A DNA stretch of 64,000 bases from contig OZ023213.1 in the NCBI GenBank assembly GCA_963995525.1, forward strand, positions 46,065,013 to 46,129,012, in the 5' to 3' direction. Of the stretch, positions 24,179 to 36,424 are shown one piece after another. Position numbers and translations under genes: made by a program. The notes under the pieces were generated by a model that saw nothing but the letters and a program-made list of their open reading frames with translations, made no database searches and was not told the origin of the DNA. Each line of letters begins with the position of its first letter. The stretch's first letter is position 1. Source of the stretch: Escarpia spicata. Its lineage: Eukaryota > Annelida > Polychaeta > Sabellida > Siboglinidae.

Positions 24179-25730
24179 TACAGCCACAGGCACAGCACAG
24201 GAGGCATTCTACAACTACAACTTACTAGCCTGGCATAATCATTTAAAGTATACGTATACCCACGTTTTTTACTAGAAGAAATAAAGTTATCAACCTACTT
24301 TAACTGTGTTTGACATGGCTGTGTAGACTACAGTAAAATGTGCAAATGACTCGAAGTTGAGTAACTTGATTTTTGGACCGATTTTTGTGTGTCGTGACAG
24401 CTGTCAGCGTCACGCCGCCAGTGTCACCGCGCGCGTTCAAATTCAGTCGATTCAATGACAATGACAATCAATGACAATTGGGCCGAGAAACCATTACTCT
24501 GACGCTTCGTTTTGGATGCACCAATAAAGGGTTCCGACTAAAGATCTCACTTACTACTGCGGGTGTGGCCGACCTAAGTCAGTTTATTTTCGGGACTCAC
24601 CTGGCTGAACTGCTACCGCTTTCTTTGGAAGGCAGTCGCATCCATATTTGGATGGTAACAGAGCGAATCCGCAACTACGCACACTAAGTTCACTAACACT
24701 TTTCGTCGACATAACATTTTATACCCATTACCACACAACACAGTACGTGAAAGGTGTGTGCAAGTTGTTTCCTAGAATGTCCGCTTTTATCTGGTACAAG
24801 AATATATTGGACGACACACACGATGAAACACACGAATCAAGTTACAAAACAACATCCCAGATCGCCGCCATCGGTAATTTGTAAATACACGGGACCGTTT
24901 ATTATTTCAATGCAGCTATTTCGCCAGATCGTCTCTTTCTGACTTATCAGGGAGCATAAAAAAGGGAATGGACAGTATCGACGCTTACAAATTGTGGTAA
25001 TGTTGTGGTAAAAGTAAGCCGCCCTTCCAGATGTCTTGCAAACGGGACCTCGGGTAATGATCAGAAGACACATTCAATTATGTTCGAATTGTTGAGTTAG
25101 ACTTCCAGTTGAGGCGGTTCGGCAGCGGTTTCTTTATGTCAGACGCTCCGTATAACGTAGTCATTTTTCTTGGTTTTTGTCCAGCTAAGAAAGAGTATTT
25201 CACCCCCAGCAGTAATGCATTGCATATTAATTGACCCCTACATGTTGTTATGTTTAAATTACTAATTGATCAGAGTAAATCGCACCTTTAAATTGTAAAG
25301 CAGCAACTAGTATTTTCCCGCCAATTTCTAGACCCTCTCATATCCTGCAGAAAACATAAACAAATACTCTAAGTCAATATACTTAGATCTGCACTACCCG
25401 CTTCTGTATAATATTACTATTAACAGGCTCATTTCACCAAGGCGTCTATGATACCCAGAGTAGCCCTGGGTTGGAGCAGTTACATTTAAGTCTTTTTTCC
25501 CCATCGACTGCACAAACGCTTTGGTTTGGAACCCTCAGCACGTACGCACTGTACAACAGCACGGTAAGAATACCTTTTGAGTTTTTGTGATAGGTAGATC
25601 TAAATGGGAACAAGCTCGAAATTGTACTGTTAAGAAGTTAGAGTTTATTACCATAGGGTTAGATTTAAATTATTGCATATATAGATTAAATTAATGAACA
25701 ATAGACCAAGACTATAACAATCAGGAACTA
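24179..25730. other. Interval without recognised gene
   Basis: A locally CpG-rich patch (about 24390-24450) precedes an open frame at 24478-24687 whose product I do not recognise. It could be part of a 5' exon, but no splice or start evidence is decisive. Confidence 0.3.
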
Positions 25731-25794
25731 TGCCTAAGCAGTAGCCACGAAGCTCACGAATAACAATAAGGGTGCCAGGAGGGGTAGCAAAAAC

Positions 25795-26640
25795 TCAGAA
25801 TCAGGTGAGGCATGGAAATGTGAGGATTGTGGAAAAATCTTCAAAAGTGAAAAAGACAAAGTACTGGAGTGTGAGTGCTGTGAACAGCATTACTGCATCA
25901 GATGGTTAACATTCAAAGCAGGAGAGTATGAAGCCATGAGAAAACCTGGATGTATGTGGTTTTGTATCGGATGCAAACCAAAAATTGAAAAAAACATAGT
26001 AAATGAGAAATTAATCCAGGAAAAATGTGACCTGTACCTTGAAACAATAAATGCAAGACTAGAGACTGTAGAAAAAAAACTACAGGACAAATGCGACGAA
26101 CAAGAAGTGAAAGAAATTGTAACGAAGGAATTGATTGCAAATCAACCAACCGACAATGCCATCCATACTCATACCACCGACAGAATTAATAACGAAGTGT
26201 TACAGTTAAAAAAATAGCTGAAAGAAAATCCAGAGAAGCAAACTTCATTATCTTCAATGCACCAGAACCAGAAACCAATCTAAAAGATCAAAGAATCAAG
26301 ATAGACATGGAGTTAGTTGAGGGGCTATTCAATGAGGTATGCCACCAAAATCTAGATGTGCATACAGAGGTAGTGAAAGTGATCAGGTTAGGGTAAAAAC
26401 AACTGGAGAGAGTAACAACAAACCAATACCACCTAAGGTAATTATGAAAGACACAGACAAAAAGATGAAGTTATTCCGAAACCTTTCAAACCTTAAGGAG
26501 GCTGACCCAAAATATAAATGCCTCAGCATTCAACATGACCAAATGCATAAAGAGAGAGAGAGGGGGGGGGGGAGGAAAAAACTACTAGAGGAGGCAAGGG
26601 CGAAGGAGAGTAGAGACTTGGGGAAATGAATATACAGAGT
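25795..26640 (+). pseudogene. LINE ORF1: PHD-like finger, coiled coil, RRM-like part
   Basis: The frame around 25820-26217 encodes WKCEDCGKIF, CECCEQHYC and WFCIGCKP, a PHD-type cysteine/histidine pattern as found in ORF1 of CR1-group LINEs, then a charged segment likely to form a coiled coil. After a stop and frame changes, REANFIIFNAPEPE and KLFRNLSNLKEADPKYK (26216-26629) match the RRM-like and C-terminal parts of such ORF1 proteins. ORF1 proteins bind the element's RNA. Broken by at least two frame changes. Confidence 0.75.
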
Positions 26641-26858
26641 GAGAGGCCCACCATGGGCCAGGAAAATCAAGCCCTCAAAGGGTGAGGAGGAAAGACACTA
26701 AGAACGACAAAACAGAAAACTAATGTAAACAACAACACCAGCGGCACCTACAAAGGGCAGCCAGTCAACACCTCCCAGAAGAAACAGACAATCAAGAACG
26801 GCTCCCACCAGGAGGGGCAGCCAGTCCACAGAACCAGCAAAAAAGTACCAGCACTAGT

Positions 26859-27260
26859 ATGTATATAAACACTAACAGCAAAAACCTGCACAAAATTGGT
26901 GAAGGGAATACAAAAGAAATAGGGAGCACAGACCATATTACTGTAAATAAACTCGAAGCCGTATCTGTGAATGCCAGAAGCCTCTTAAATAAGCTGGATG
27001 AAATGCAGTATGTTGCAACTGAGGAGAACCCAGACTTGATATGTGTAACCGAAACGTGGGCTCACAAAGATGTATCTGACACAGAGCTTAACCTAGAGGG
27101 AAACAGTTTGATCAGAAATGATAGAGAGGGAAAGAAAAGAGGAGGCTGCATTATATATGTAAGAAACAATATAAACTACGTCAAATGTGAGGAGCTTACC
27201 CAAACACACAACACGGAATCAGTATGGTGTCGCTTAACAACAACAGACTCCCTACTTTAG
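26859..27260 (+). pseudogene. LINE endonuclease, N-terminal half
   Basis: It starts at an ATG and reads SVNARSLLNKLDEMQ, then PDLICVTETW (the catalytic glutamate motif of apurinic-type endonucleases), and GGCIIYVRNN. Translation runs out at a TAG (27258-27260) where unrelated sequence begins, so the second half with the histidine and aspartate residues is missing. In the intact element this enzyme nicks target DNA to prime reverse transcription. Confidence 0.85.
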
Positions 27261-27739
27261 CTGTGAGTACTTAAAGTTGCTGCGCTCTAGTAGAATAAAT
27301 ACTGGGTATAACTGCAAAACATTTTGCACAGCAGTGCCTAACGAGTATATCTATTGCATGAATTAAAAGAAATCATAATATATTTAATGGTTTCTGAATT
27401 ATAGGCGTTAAATATGTGAAAAAATTACACAAAATAGTTTTTTTCGACACAAAATCTTTTTTCACGTAAACAACACAACATATCTGATTTCTGTGATATT
27501 CATGCAGTAGATGTGTATAACAGTAATCCCTGTGCTAAATTACAAGCTTGTAACTTGAATACGTTTTTGGTTAGAGCGCGGCAAAAAATACCTAATTTTC
27601 CCTATTATGGCGGCCATATTGGATACCTAATTTGCGAAACATGAAAAAACCCTTAACTATGTTGGTATGTATCTGCATACCAAATATGGTTGATCAGTGT
27701 TGAAAACTAAAGATTTTTGGTGGAATCCATACTACCTAC
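27261..27739. other. Unrelated 480-bp segment replacing LINE sequence
   Basis: LINE coding sequence stops at 27260 and resumes at about 27740 with FEKRLADNIKKDPKSF. Some 230 codons expected between the two are absent, and an AT-rich non-coding stretch stands there instead. I saw no clear inverted or direct repeats at its edges. Confidence 0.55.
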
Positions 27740-28523
27740 CTTAAGGCTAAACGAAATTTTGAGAAAAGACTTGCCGACAACATAAAAAAAGACCCGAAGT
27801 CTTTTTATTGATATATTAGGACGAAAACTAAGACAAAGGACACTGTCGGCCCACTTTTGGATAGCAATGGGGATGTGATCATAGACTCGGTCGAAACAGT
27901 AAATGTACTAAACGACTATTTCGCCTCAGTGTTCACTGACGAGGTAACAGAAAATCTTCCTGACGCTGTGAACTTTTTCACCAAGACAATTGAGGAGTCA
28001 CTCCAGCATATTGAGATAACTACAGCAATAGTACTGGAAAAGCTGTTGCAACTTAAACCATACAAAGCCCCTGGAATAGACGAATTAAACTCGACAATGC
28101 TCCGAGAAGTGGCCGCGGCCATTGCACCACTGCTAAGCGAAATCTTTGCAGACAGCATGGAAACGGGAGAAGTTCCACTAGACTGGAAAAGTGCAAATGT
28201 TACCCCCATATATAAGAAAGGTATCAAATCACAACCCAGTAACTACAGACCTGTAAGTCTAACATCACAGATATCTAAAGTAATGGAAGCCATCATCAAG
28301 GATAAAGTCGTGGGCCATCTTCAAAATCATGTTTTGATTAAACCGTCGCAACATGGGTTTTGGAAGGGACGTTCATGCCTGACGAACCTTTTAGTGTACC
28401 TGGATAAGGTTACATCCTATATCGATAAAGGGTTCCAGTGGACTCTATTTATCTAGATTTTAGTAAAGCTTTCGATCGAGTCCCACACTGCAGGCCGGCG
28501 ACGAAACTAAATGCACATGGGAT
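27740..28523 (+). pseudogene. LINE reverse transcriptase, N-terminal and middle part
   Basis: The segment before 27857 carries one in-frame TGA (FY*YIR); the open frame 27857-28456 then encodes KAPGIDELNSTMLRE, NYRPVSLTSQISKVMEAIIK and QHGFWKGRSC, standard non-LTR reverse transcriptase blocks. After a frame change the catalytic-aspartate block DFSKAFDRVPH appears, and soon after the coding sequence is cut off by the LTR at 28526. The YxDD block is missing. Confidence 0.85.
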
Positions 28524-28525
28524 AG

Positions 28526-28669
28526 TGTAATGAACATAACACCGTCTGATGCTGCCACCTGTCGTATAGTTTATATTGATTTAAACATGTTGGAACTCTC
28601 CTGTAGTTACGAGAATAAAGAAGTTAGTTCTGTCACCGAAGCCACGATGTACGTGTCACTATTTTATAT
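28526..28669 (+). repeat. 5' LTR of Ty3/gypsy element A
   Basis: TGTAATGAACATAACACCG begins where the LINE ends, and about 144 bp later TGGCGACGAG (28671-28680), a common gypsy primer-binding-site start, follows. The segment contains AATAAA near 28613. The exact 3' edge is uncertain by a few bases. No second LTR of this element was found in the window. Confidence 0.65.
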
Positions 28670-29013
28670 TTGGCGACGAGAGATGCGCGAAACAGAACCA
28701 AAAGACAAGTGTGTGAGTAATGTCGTCTACCACAGAGCACAGAGACGTGTGTAAAATGCGCATATGAAGAAACGGTTAGTGTTAAGTCCGTTATGAACGT
28801 GTTGTTCAATTTTAATCCGTTGGCCGTGTTGTCAGCCACGAGAACCATACCACAGACAGTGCTGTGTGCAAAAATGAGCGGGACCCACGCATACTGAGAA
28901 CATGTGACATTCGTATCAAGTCGGTTGTTTACTGTGTAAAACTAGTAAACAAGCTAGCAGTCGTGATTCAGTAGACTGTATCTGCATGGAGTAGATTTGT
29001 GTAGGATGCAGTC

Positions 29014-30162
29014 ATGACAACGTCATTAAATGTGCCGTGCATACAGCCTTTTGAAAGCGAACTTTCCGATAGTGACGCCTCGTTAGGTCCCAAATGGGAT
29101 AAGTGGCTACTCAGATTCGAGAACTATCTGTCCGCCATCGCAGTAAATGACGAAGGACAGAAGAGAGCACTGTTGTTGCATGCAGTTGGCAGTACAATAT
29201 TCGATATTTTTGTCAACCTGCCGAACAGAGGGACAACTTATGAACAGGCCAAAACAGCGCTAACAGCACACTTCAAGCCGAAGGTTAATCGTGAGTATGA
29301 ACGTGCCGTGTTTAGACGCATGCGTCAAGAGAGTGGCGAAAAAATTGACGCTTACCATACCCGTCTCCGCCAGGCAGCGGCCAGTTGCGAGTTCAACGAC
29401 ATTAACGGTGAAATTAAATCACACGTGATACAGACAACCACAGACTCAAAACTGCGTAAACAAGGACTGACAAACGATGCGTTGACGCTAGGCGACATAA
29501 TCGAAGCGGGTCGAAATAACGAGCTAGCGCAAGCCCAAAGTTTGGACATTGAAAAATACTTGACAGGCATCCAACAAGATGCCAAGACAATCGGTCGCAC
29601 GTTCGGACAGTCGAAACGTAGAAAACCACAACATGGTGTAACAAAATGTAGATACTGTGGGAAAGGTTGTCCGCATGTAGGAGGCAAGGAAACTTGCCCG
29701 GCATTTGGTAAACAGTGTTTTGTGTGTTATGGACGAAACCATTTTGCTAATTATTGTCCTAAGAAAGGTCAGAAAAATACCACAAACAAACAGTTTGTGA
29801 GGAAATCAGTTCGTGCAGTTAGTGATGAGGTTGAGGATTACGTATTTACAGTAGGGACTGTAACTGATGAAAGCACGGAGAGTGATGGTTGTGAAAATAG
29901 TATAAATGATGTTTCCGCAAACACTGAGGGTGATGTTTGTGAAAGTAGTATACATGGTGTTTACAATAGCACTTTTGTAGTAAAACCGCCGAAGTTCAAA
30001 ATCGAGTTTGAAAAGTGTTCAGTGATGATGACAGCTGATAGTGGTGCATCGTGTAGTCTAATTGATGAGAGAACGTATCAGAACAAATTCAAGAGTGTTC
30101 GTCTTGAAACATATCATGACAAACTGAATGCATATGGTGGTACACGTATAGTAACCATTTGA
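29014..30162 (+). pseudogene. Element A gag and protease
   Basis: It opens at an ATG 345 bp after the LTR. The N-terminal half has gag-like LGPKWDKWLLRFENYL; two cysteine/histidine knuckles follow (CRYCGKGCPHVGG, then CFVCYGRNHFANYC), then an acidic linker, and the aspartic protease motif TADSGASCSLID near residue 345. The frame ends in TGA at 30160-30162 inside the protease, and coding-like sequence continues in the same frame to 30375, so the TGA is a nonsense mutation. Gag packages the element RNA; the protease cuts the polyprotein. Confidence 0.85.
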
Positions 30163-31206
30163 AAGTTTCATAGTACTATTGTGTGTGGTAAGAAAACTGC
30201 TAGTGATGTTTTCTATGAAGTGAAAGGAAACTGTGGATGTTTGCTCAGTGTAAATATGAGTCAAAAACTCAGACTCATTCAGGTTGCAGATCATGTGGTG
30301 CATAATGTCGGAAATACTGAGTGCCTAGAAGTGAAGAAATTCCCGAAGGTATTTGAGGGTATTAAAGAACTTTGAGGTAAAGCTTCACATCAATGAAGCT
30401 ATCCCCCCTGTTGCTCAGCGCCACAGAAGAATCCCTTTTCATGAACGTCAAAAGGTTACAAAGGAACTGTTTGAGTTGAAAAGGAATTATGTGATCGAAA
30501 GGGTAGAGGGTCCAACTCCCTGGGTGTCCCCAATAGTGGTGGTACCGAAACCCAAAAGGCCCGGTGAGGTTCGTATCTGTGTCGATATGCGACAGGCGAA
30601 CAAAGCAATCATGAGAGAGCGACACCCGTCGCCTGCAGTTGATTACATTGTTCAAAAACTGAACAATGCGCGTGTGATCAACAAGATTGATCTAAGATCA
30701 GGCTATCATCAGTTGATGCTTGCAGAGGAGTCTCGCTATATCACCACATTCTCCACTCATGATGGTTTGTGGCGATACAAACGCCTTAATTTTGGTATTT
30801 CGAGTGCGAGCGAAGTGTTTCAGAATGTTGTTGAAATGTCATTGATGGAAATGACGGTTCTTTCAATATGTCCGACGACATATTTGTGTTCGGTAAGGGC
30901 AAAACCAACGAGGAAGCGTATGCCGAACATGACAAGAGTTTGGATCAGGTGCTGAAGAGGCTCGATGAGAATGGACTCACAGCAAATCTTGCCAAGTGTG
31001 AGTTTCGAAAGCCAAAGATGGAATTTTACGGTATGATGTTCTCAAAGAACGGAATCGAACCAGATCCGAAGAAAGTAGAAGCACTCCTAGAAATGGAGCC
31101 GCCTGTCGATGTGGGAGAAGTGCAGAGTTTGTTGGGAATGACAAACTACCTCGCAAGGTTTATTCTCAATTACTCGACAGTAACAGCACCACTGCGGAAG
31201 CTCACA
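30163..31206 (+). pseudogene. Element A reverse transcriptase, truncated
   Basis: The frame shifts at about 30370; the N-terminal part (30353-30850) has VPKPKRPGEVRICVDMRQAN and DLRSGYHQL. A second shift near 30850 precedes the SDDIFVFG catalytic block and NYLARFILNYSTVTAPLRKL (to about 31200). RNase H and integrase are missing because the element is cut at about 31206, where the minus-strand element B begins. The product resembles the mag-type (K02A2.6-like) lineage of Ty3/gypsy. Confidence 0.85.
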
Positions 31207-34200
31207 TGCAAGAAACAAGTTGACGACGGTTGCGACGGTAGCGCGCGCCGTTCACCTCAACCTCGTAGGATCTGTGTCCCAACACACGGCGACAAAGCCC
31301 CAGTGACCAGCGTCGATCACCTGGCAACCTCATTCGGATGTTGTCACCAGCGTGTAGCTCCTTGAGCTTCTTCGTGCCTCGGTTGTAGTGTTTTGTCTGA
31401 GCTTCATTCTGTGAGGCCAGCTTCTCTTCTGTTGTAGGTGGTATCGCTGGGCGTAATAGCTCCTCAGTTATCGGCTGGAGGGTCCTTGTACGCCTTCCCA
31501 TCAGCCGTTGGACCGGCGATGTTCCGATATACTCGCTCGGTGTGTTCCTCCAGTCTAGCAGCGCTAGCAGTGGGTCTTTGTGGTCTTCTCGTGCTTTCTT
31601 GAAGAGTGCTTTACACGTCTTCACTGCGTTTTCCGCTTTGCCGTTCGATTGTGGAAACCTCGGGCTAGAAGTGATGTGCTTGATCTTCCATAGTTTCACA
31701 AATTCCGTGAAGTCTTCACTTGCGAATTCCGGTCCGTTGTCTGTCATCATAACAGAAGGTATTCCATGTCGAGCGAATTGCGCTTTTAACTGGTTTATGA
31801 CAGACCGTGACGTTTTCTTGTGTAACTCCGCTACCTCGAAGTATTTGGACCAGTAATCGACTATGATGATGAACGACTTTGCGTTGAACTCGAACAGATC
31901 TCCTCCTAACTTCTCCCACGGACGAGATGGCAGTTCGTGTGGATGTAGGGGCTCACGACACTGCTGTGGCGTGAATGTCTGACAAGTGCTGTATCTGGAC
32001 ACATAGTATCTGACGTCAGCACTCATCCCCGGCCAGTACAGCACTTCTCTGGCTCGTCGAACGCATCCTCCCGTTCCAATGTGGCTGCTGTGTATCTGCT
32101 GCAGCATATCCTTTCTCAGTGACCTCGGAACGACCAGCTGCTCGCCTCGGAACAATAGTCCTTCAGCTTCAACCAGGCTGCTGCGCTCGTCACAATATGG
32201 CGATGCTGCTTACGGACATTCTCTTCTCGCAGGCCATCCCTGTCGTATGGTCTTGATCAGCGCCTGAGTTTCTTCGTCTGCGGCCACTTTCTCCCTGAAC
32301 TCGTCTTGTTTCGTCTTGGTTACCGAGATGTTCTCGTGGCTCACTGATTCTAGTGCGCAAATCTCACAGTTCTCATGCTGGCCGCCCTCTGTTGTGTCTC
32401 TGTAGGCGCGGCTGAGCGTGTCGGCGATATACATTAGTGGACCTCGCTTGTACTGTACGTCTAGGTTGTACTTATGTAGAACGAGACACATGCGCTGTAG
32501 CCTCTTCGGTGACTTGTGAATCTCTTTCTTGAATACTGTCTTCAGCGGTTCGTGATCTGATTCAATGGTGACCACGTCTCGCCCATAGATGTACTGATCG
32601 AACTTGTCACACGACCACACGATTGCTAAAAGTTCTTTCTCTATTTGGGCATAACGTGTCTCTGTGTCGGTCAGAGCCCGCGAAGCGTACGAGACTGGCT
32701 GTCCGTTCTGCATTAACACGGCTCACAGACCACGTTCGCTCGAATCAAACTGGATCGTGACCGGTTGCTTGACGTCATAGTAGCGCAATACTGGTGCTTT
32801 GGTGACAAGCTGCTTAATGGCATCCATCGCTGCCGTGTGCGAGTTTGTCCAGTTGAACTCTCCGTCTTTGTCATCAAGTCTCCTAAGAGGTTCAGTCATC
32901 TCCGAGAGTCGTGACAGGTACTTAGACAAGTAGTTCACCATGCCTAGAAATCTCTTCAGAGCGTTTACATCGGCTGGCTCCGGCATCTCTCTGATTACCG
33001 ATATCTTCGTTGGATCGGGCTTCAGGCCGTCCGGCGTCAGTATGTGACCCATGAAGGGGACGCTTGCTTGTCCTCGCTTCACTTTGCTGCGGTTCAGCTT
33101 CCATGCTCGGCACTTCTCGAAGAATGCGCGCTCATTGTCTTCTAGGCTCTGATTTACCTCTTGCTCCTTCTTGCCGAATCGCGCTATTAGAAAATCGTCT
33201 GCGATGACCTCTGTTCCGTCAAGGCCTTCAACGAATTCGTGCATCGTTCTCTGCCAGACTTCCGGCGCTGAGCTTATTCCGAAGGGCGTGCGTGTCCAAC
33301 GAAACCTTCCAAAGGGCGAGTTGGAAGTCGTTTTGAAGCTCGACTCCTCGTCCAGACGCTTCTGCCACAATCCCTCCTTGGCATCGAATACGCTGAACTT
33401 CTTTGCATCAGTCAGACGTGTCGCGACTTCCTCGATTGTCGGCATCTGGTAGTGCTCGCGACAGATCGCTCGGTTTAAATCTCTTGGGTCGATACAGATC
33501 CTCAACTTATCGGGCTTGACGACAACACGCATGCTCGACACCCAAGCTGTAGGCTCGGTGTCTGGCTTGATGATTCCTCGCTGCACCATCTCATCAAGTT
33601 TCTCCTTGATTCTCGCTCTCAATGGCACTGGCACACGACGAGGTGGGTGTATCACAGGTGCAACACTCTCGTCTGTGACGATGTGGTATTCGCCAGGCAG
33701 CTCGCCCAGACCTTCAAAGACATCTTTAAATTCTGTGAGTAAATCGTCTTTTTCTTTCACTGCCGCTCGCACCGCTTTCCTCAGCGATGATCGTGGGGCT
33801 GGATGTGGACTGTCACTGTAGCCTGACGACACGCGCGTTCCTGACGTGTCGCTCACTGCGTGCACGTTTCTGTCACTGTCGTTGATCGTCACGAAACCCA
33901 TCTCTGTGCAGGTCTTCAATGACAACAGTGGCATAAAGTCATCGTTCGTGATGTTGAAGGTCAAATTGCTTTGTTTGCCTTGTCGCCATACCGGAAGTGT
34001 CACCCAACCAAATATCTGGTACTTTTCTCCAGTGTACGTCCTGATGTACTTGTGGGTACAGTGTTGCAGCTTCTTCATTTGGCGGTCCCTTGTCGCTCTG
34101 CAGTACGTCTCTCGTGGAAGCACGTTGCATTCTGCTCCAGTGTCCATTTGGAACAGAACCCGGCTACTCGGAGATCCAACTTCTACTGTGATGACTGCCT

Positions 34201-35104
34201 TCGACGCTCTGTCTTCAACAAAACCAACGAAGAAGATTTCCTTTGTCGTGCGGACGGCTGACGCCGTCGCCCTGCACTTGAGCTGGAAATGGTTCTTCTT
34301 TCCGCACTTACGGCACGTTTGGCCGTATGCGGGACACTCTCTTTTAGCATGGCGGCGTCCACAGTACTTGCAGTCTTGTTGATGCTGCTCCGTTGGTGCT
34401 CTTGGCTTCGATGTGGTGAACCTTTGCTGTGTGCGGTTGTGTGGTGTGCTGGCTGCTTGTCGCGTCTGCCGTTTCCTGACGAAGCTCTCATCCTGCGTGG
34501 CACCGTGCATAACCTGCAGCTGAGCACTCGTTTGCTCGGCTGCCTTGCAGATGTCGATGGCTTTCTCCCGGGTAAGGTCATTCATGCGCAACAGCCGCTC
34601 ACGCATCTTGTCGTCACGCAAACCCAACACGAGCCGATCGCGGATGATCTCGTCTGGTGTGATGTCTTCATGTGCACAGTTCTTCGCGATGGTTCGTAGA
34701 TCCGTGACGTAAGCTGATATCGTTTCGTCGACCGACTGGTTCCGGTTGTTAAACCGATACCGTTCGTAGATCACTTGTGTGCGTGGCTCACAATATCTAT
34801 CAAACTGCGTTAGCACATCGGTTACACACTGTTCATTTTGACTGTCCACCCAAGTGTCATACACTTTCGCCGCATCCTCTCCTATCACAGACAAAAGTGT
34901 GGCGACGCGAATTAAGCCTTCTTGCTTATATATGCCAGTAGCTATTTCATAGCGCTGCCATATTTTACGCCATTGCTTCGAGTTTGTGGCCAGATTATTG
35001 TCCATGATCAATGGTCGCGTGGGGTGGTATGTTTGCGGGGGTATCAACATCGCCGTTGCACTTGCCCCACACCCGGTAGTGTCGGCTGTGTTTGACTCGG
35101 CCAT
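31207..35104 (-). pseudogene. Element B gag-pol, one frame with two stops
   Basis: Start ATG at 35104. In order: gag, two zinc knuckles (CKYCGRRHAKREC, CRKCGKKNHFQLKC), aspartic protease (QMDTGAECNVLP), reverse transcriptase with VIADDFLI, RNase H, and integrase with the HHCC part (HSSHIGTGGC, CQTF) and DDE residues (IIIVDYW, MMTDNGPEF, NGKAENAV). All blocks are in the same frame. It is broken by TGA (32725-32723) just before the RNase H region and TAA (32212-32210) between RNase H and integrase. It ends inside the last integrase residues at about 31207, where element A sequence begins. Gag and pol in one frame without a shift signal is unusual but known in some lineages. A different family from element A. 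Confidence 0.9.
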
Positions 35105-35335
35105 GTTGTACAATCTGTGTTGTAGTAGAGTCAAAAGGTCACGTACCTTTGGTTGTCGCACGAGTCACAACAACGCTCGACAAGCCTACCGCGATGTCTG
35201 CATTGCGCTGTCAGTCGGCGTGATGTCACAGTCACGGCGAAAATGTTCAAAGTTCACTTTTGCAAGCTGCATGCTTCAATGCAAAGTTCGTCAATAACAC
35301 ATACTGATCCTGGTTCGTTAACCGACGATATGACG

Positions 35336-35350
35336 GGACATCTGACACCA
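35336..35350 (-). promoter_or_regulatory. Element B primer-binding site
   Basis: On the minus strand TGGTGTCAGATGTCC follows immediately after the LTR end (TTACA). It is a gypsy-type primer-binding site; I cannot say which tRNA primes it. Confidence 0.65.
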
Positions 35351-35543
35351 TGTAACGTTTTGTTGTTATAACGTAAAGTAATTTCGGACGCGTGTTTTAT
35401 AAAGACGACTGGTTTATTTGAACATCTCCATGCAGACCCGCTACACGAGGCTAGGTCAAGGACTGCTGAAATCACGTGATGGTGTCACCTGTCTAAACTA
35501 TGCCAAGTTAGTGGGAACATAGAAATACAGTAGCGCTACCTAC
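35351..35543 (-). repeat. 5' LTR of Ty3/gypsy element B
   Basis: On the minus strand it begins TGTAGGTAGCGC (35543) and ends AACGTTACA (35351), giving TGTA...TACA ends and 193 bp. The primer-binding site and gag follow at the usual spacing. AATAAA is present on the minus strand near 35415. No 3' LTR for this element exists in the window. Confidence 0.75.
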
Positions 35544-35930
35544 ATACTAAATTATTCTACTAAATTTAAATGACATATCGCCACAATGCTCACTGACTCA
35601 AACGGAATACGTACGGCTCATTTAAACACTGGAAACGGCGGTTTGATATACCATCTTGATAAGATAACAATAAAACGTTTGTTGTCAAACTTTTCACTGG
35701 ATGTATAGTGTATTACTATTAAGCTTAGGCTAGCTATATATCGGAGACGTGGATAGATTGTTCTCAGGATTTAATTAATTTATGTATCTGTATGTTACGT
35801 TGACCGATCAATCTTGAAAATTAAACAACGGTTCGCTTATTGTTGGAGGAAACAAAAATATATATATATACAAAAGAACAAAGGTATGAGAGAGAACAAA
35901 TTTAATTGTCATTGTCTTTTTTAGGTATCA
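35544..35930. other. Short interval without recognised gene
   Basis: AT-rich, with a short (AT)n run at about 35858-35870. Nothing else recognised. Confidence 0.35.
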
Positions 35931-35934
35931 GGTC

Positions 35935-36255
35935 TAGGCCAATTCGGCAACCGTAGCGGTCCCCGGAGATAAACCCCTGCCAACACAGCACTAGTCCCTC
36001 ATTTATCCAAGGACAAAGACAAATAAATCAGAAGGAAAGCTGGGCAAGCTCCCGTTGGAAAATACCAAAAATGGGAGCCTCACCAACACGTGCTGACAAG
36101 GAGTTCCACACAGGAACAACTCCCACTGTAGATGGTCTAGCATGAATGTTACACTGCTGGTGTTATGATATATGTTGGTGACATATCTCGAGGCTTTCCT
36201 TTGCACAGCTTCAACTTTATTTACTTGGTCCTGATGGTGAGGATTCCAGATGGCA
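35935..36255 (-). mobile_element. LINE C-terminal fragment
   Basis: The minus-strand frame encodes VEAVQRKASRYVTNIYHNTS and SVTFMLDHLQWE, matching the C-terminal part of L2/CR1-type LINE proteins (RAARFVT...SSVT...LGW pattern). Frame breaks follow. The plus-strand CGGTCCCCGGAGATAAACCC at 35956 on belongs to its 3' UTR. Confidence 0.75.
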
Positions 36256-36424
36256 CTTCAATGTTAAATGTGGGGTCTTACCAACTTATATAACTTTGAC
36301 TGATTGTTTGTCCTGTTGTTATCCCATGTACTATGATCATGTAGCCCTACACAGCCAAGTGGCATGTGCAAATGTCATGTAGATGGATACCACCTGGAAC
36401 ATTATGACAATAATGGATTATTTT

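Larger units (their letters stand above)
25731..28523 (+). mobile_element. CR1-like LINE, interrupted and 3'-truncated
   Basis: The order is ORF1 (PHD-type finger, coiled coil, RRM-like segment), endonuclease, an unrelated insert at 27261-27739, then reverse transcriptase. The reverse transcriptase is cut at 28523, where a Ty3/gypsy LTR begins. Frameshifts and stops occur in every part, so it is a dead copy. A C-terminal fragment of a similar LINE lies at 20390-21058. Confidence 0.85.

Noticed and set aside
31542..34699. Plus-strand ORFs across 31.5-35 kb
   Set aside because: Antisense of the element B gag-pol frame.
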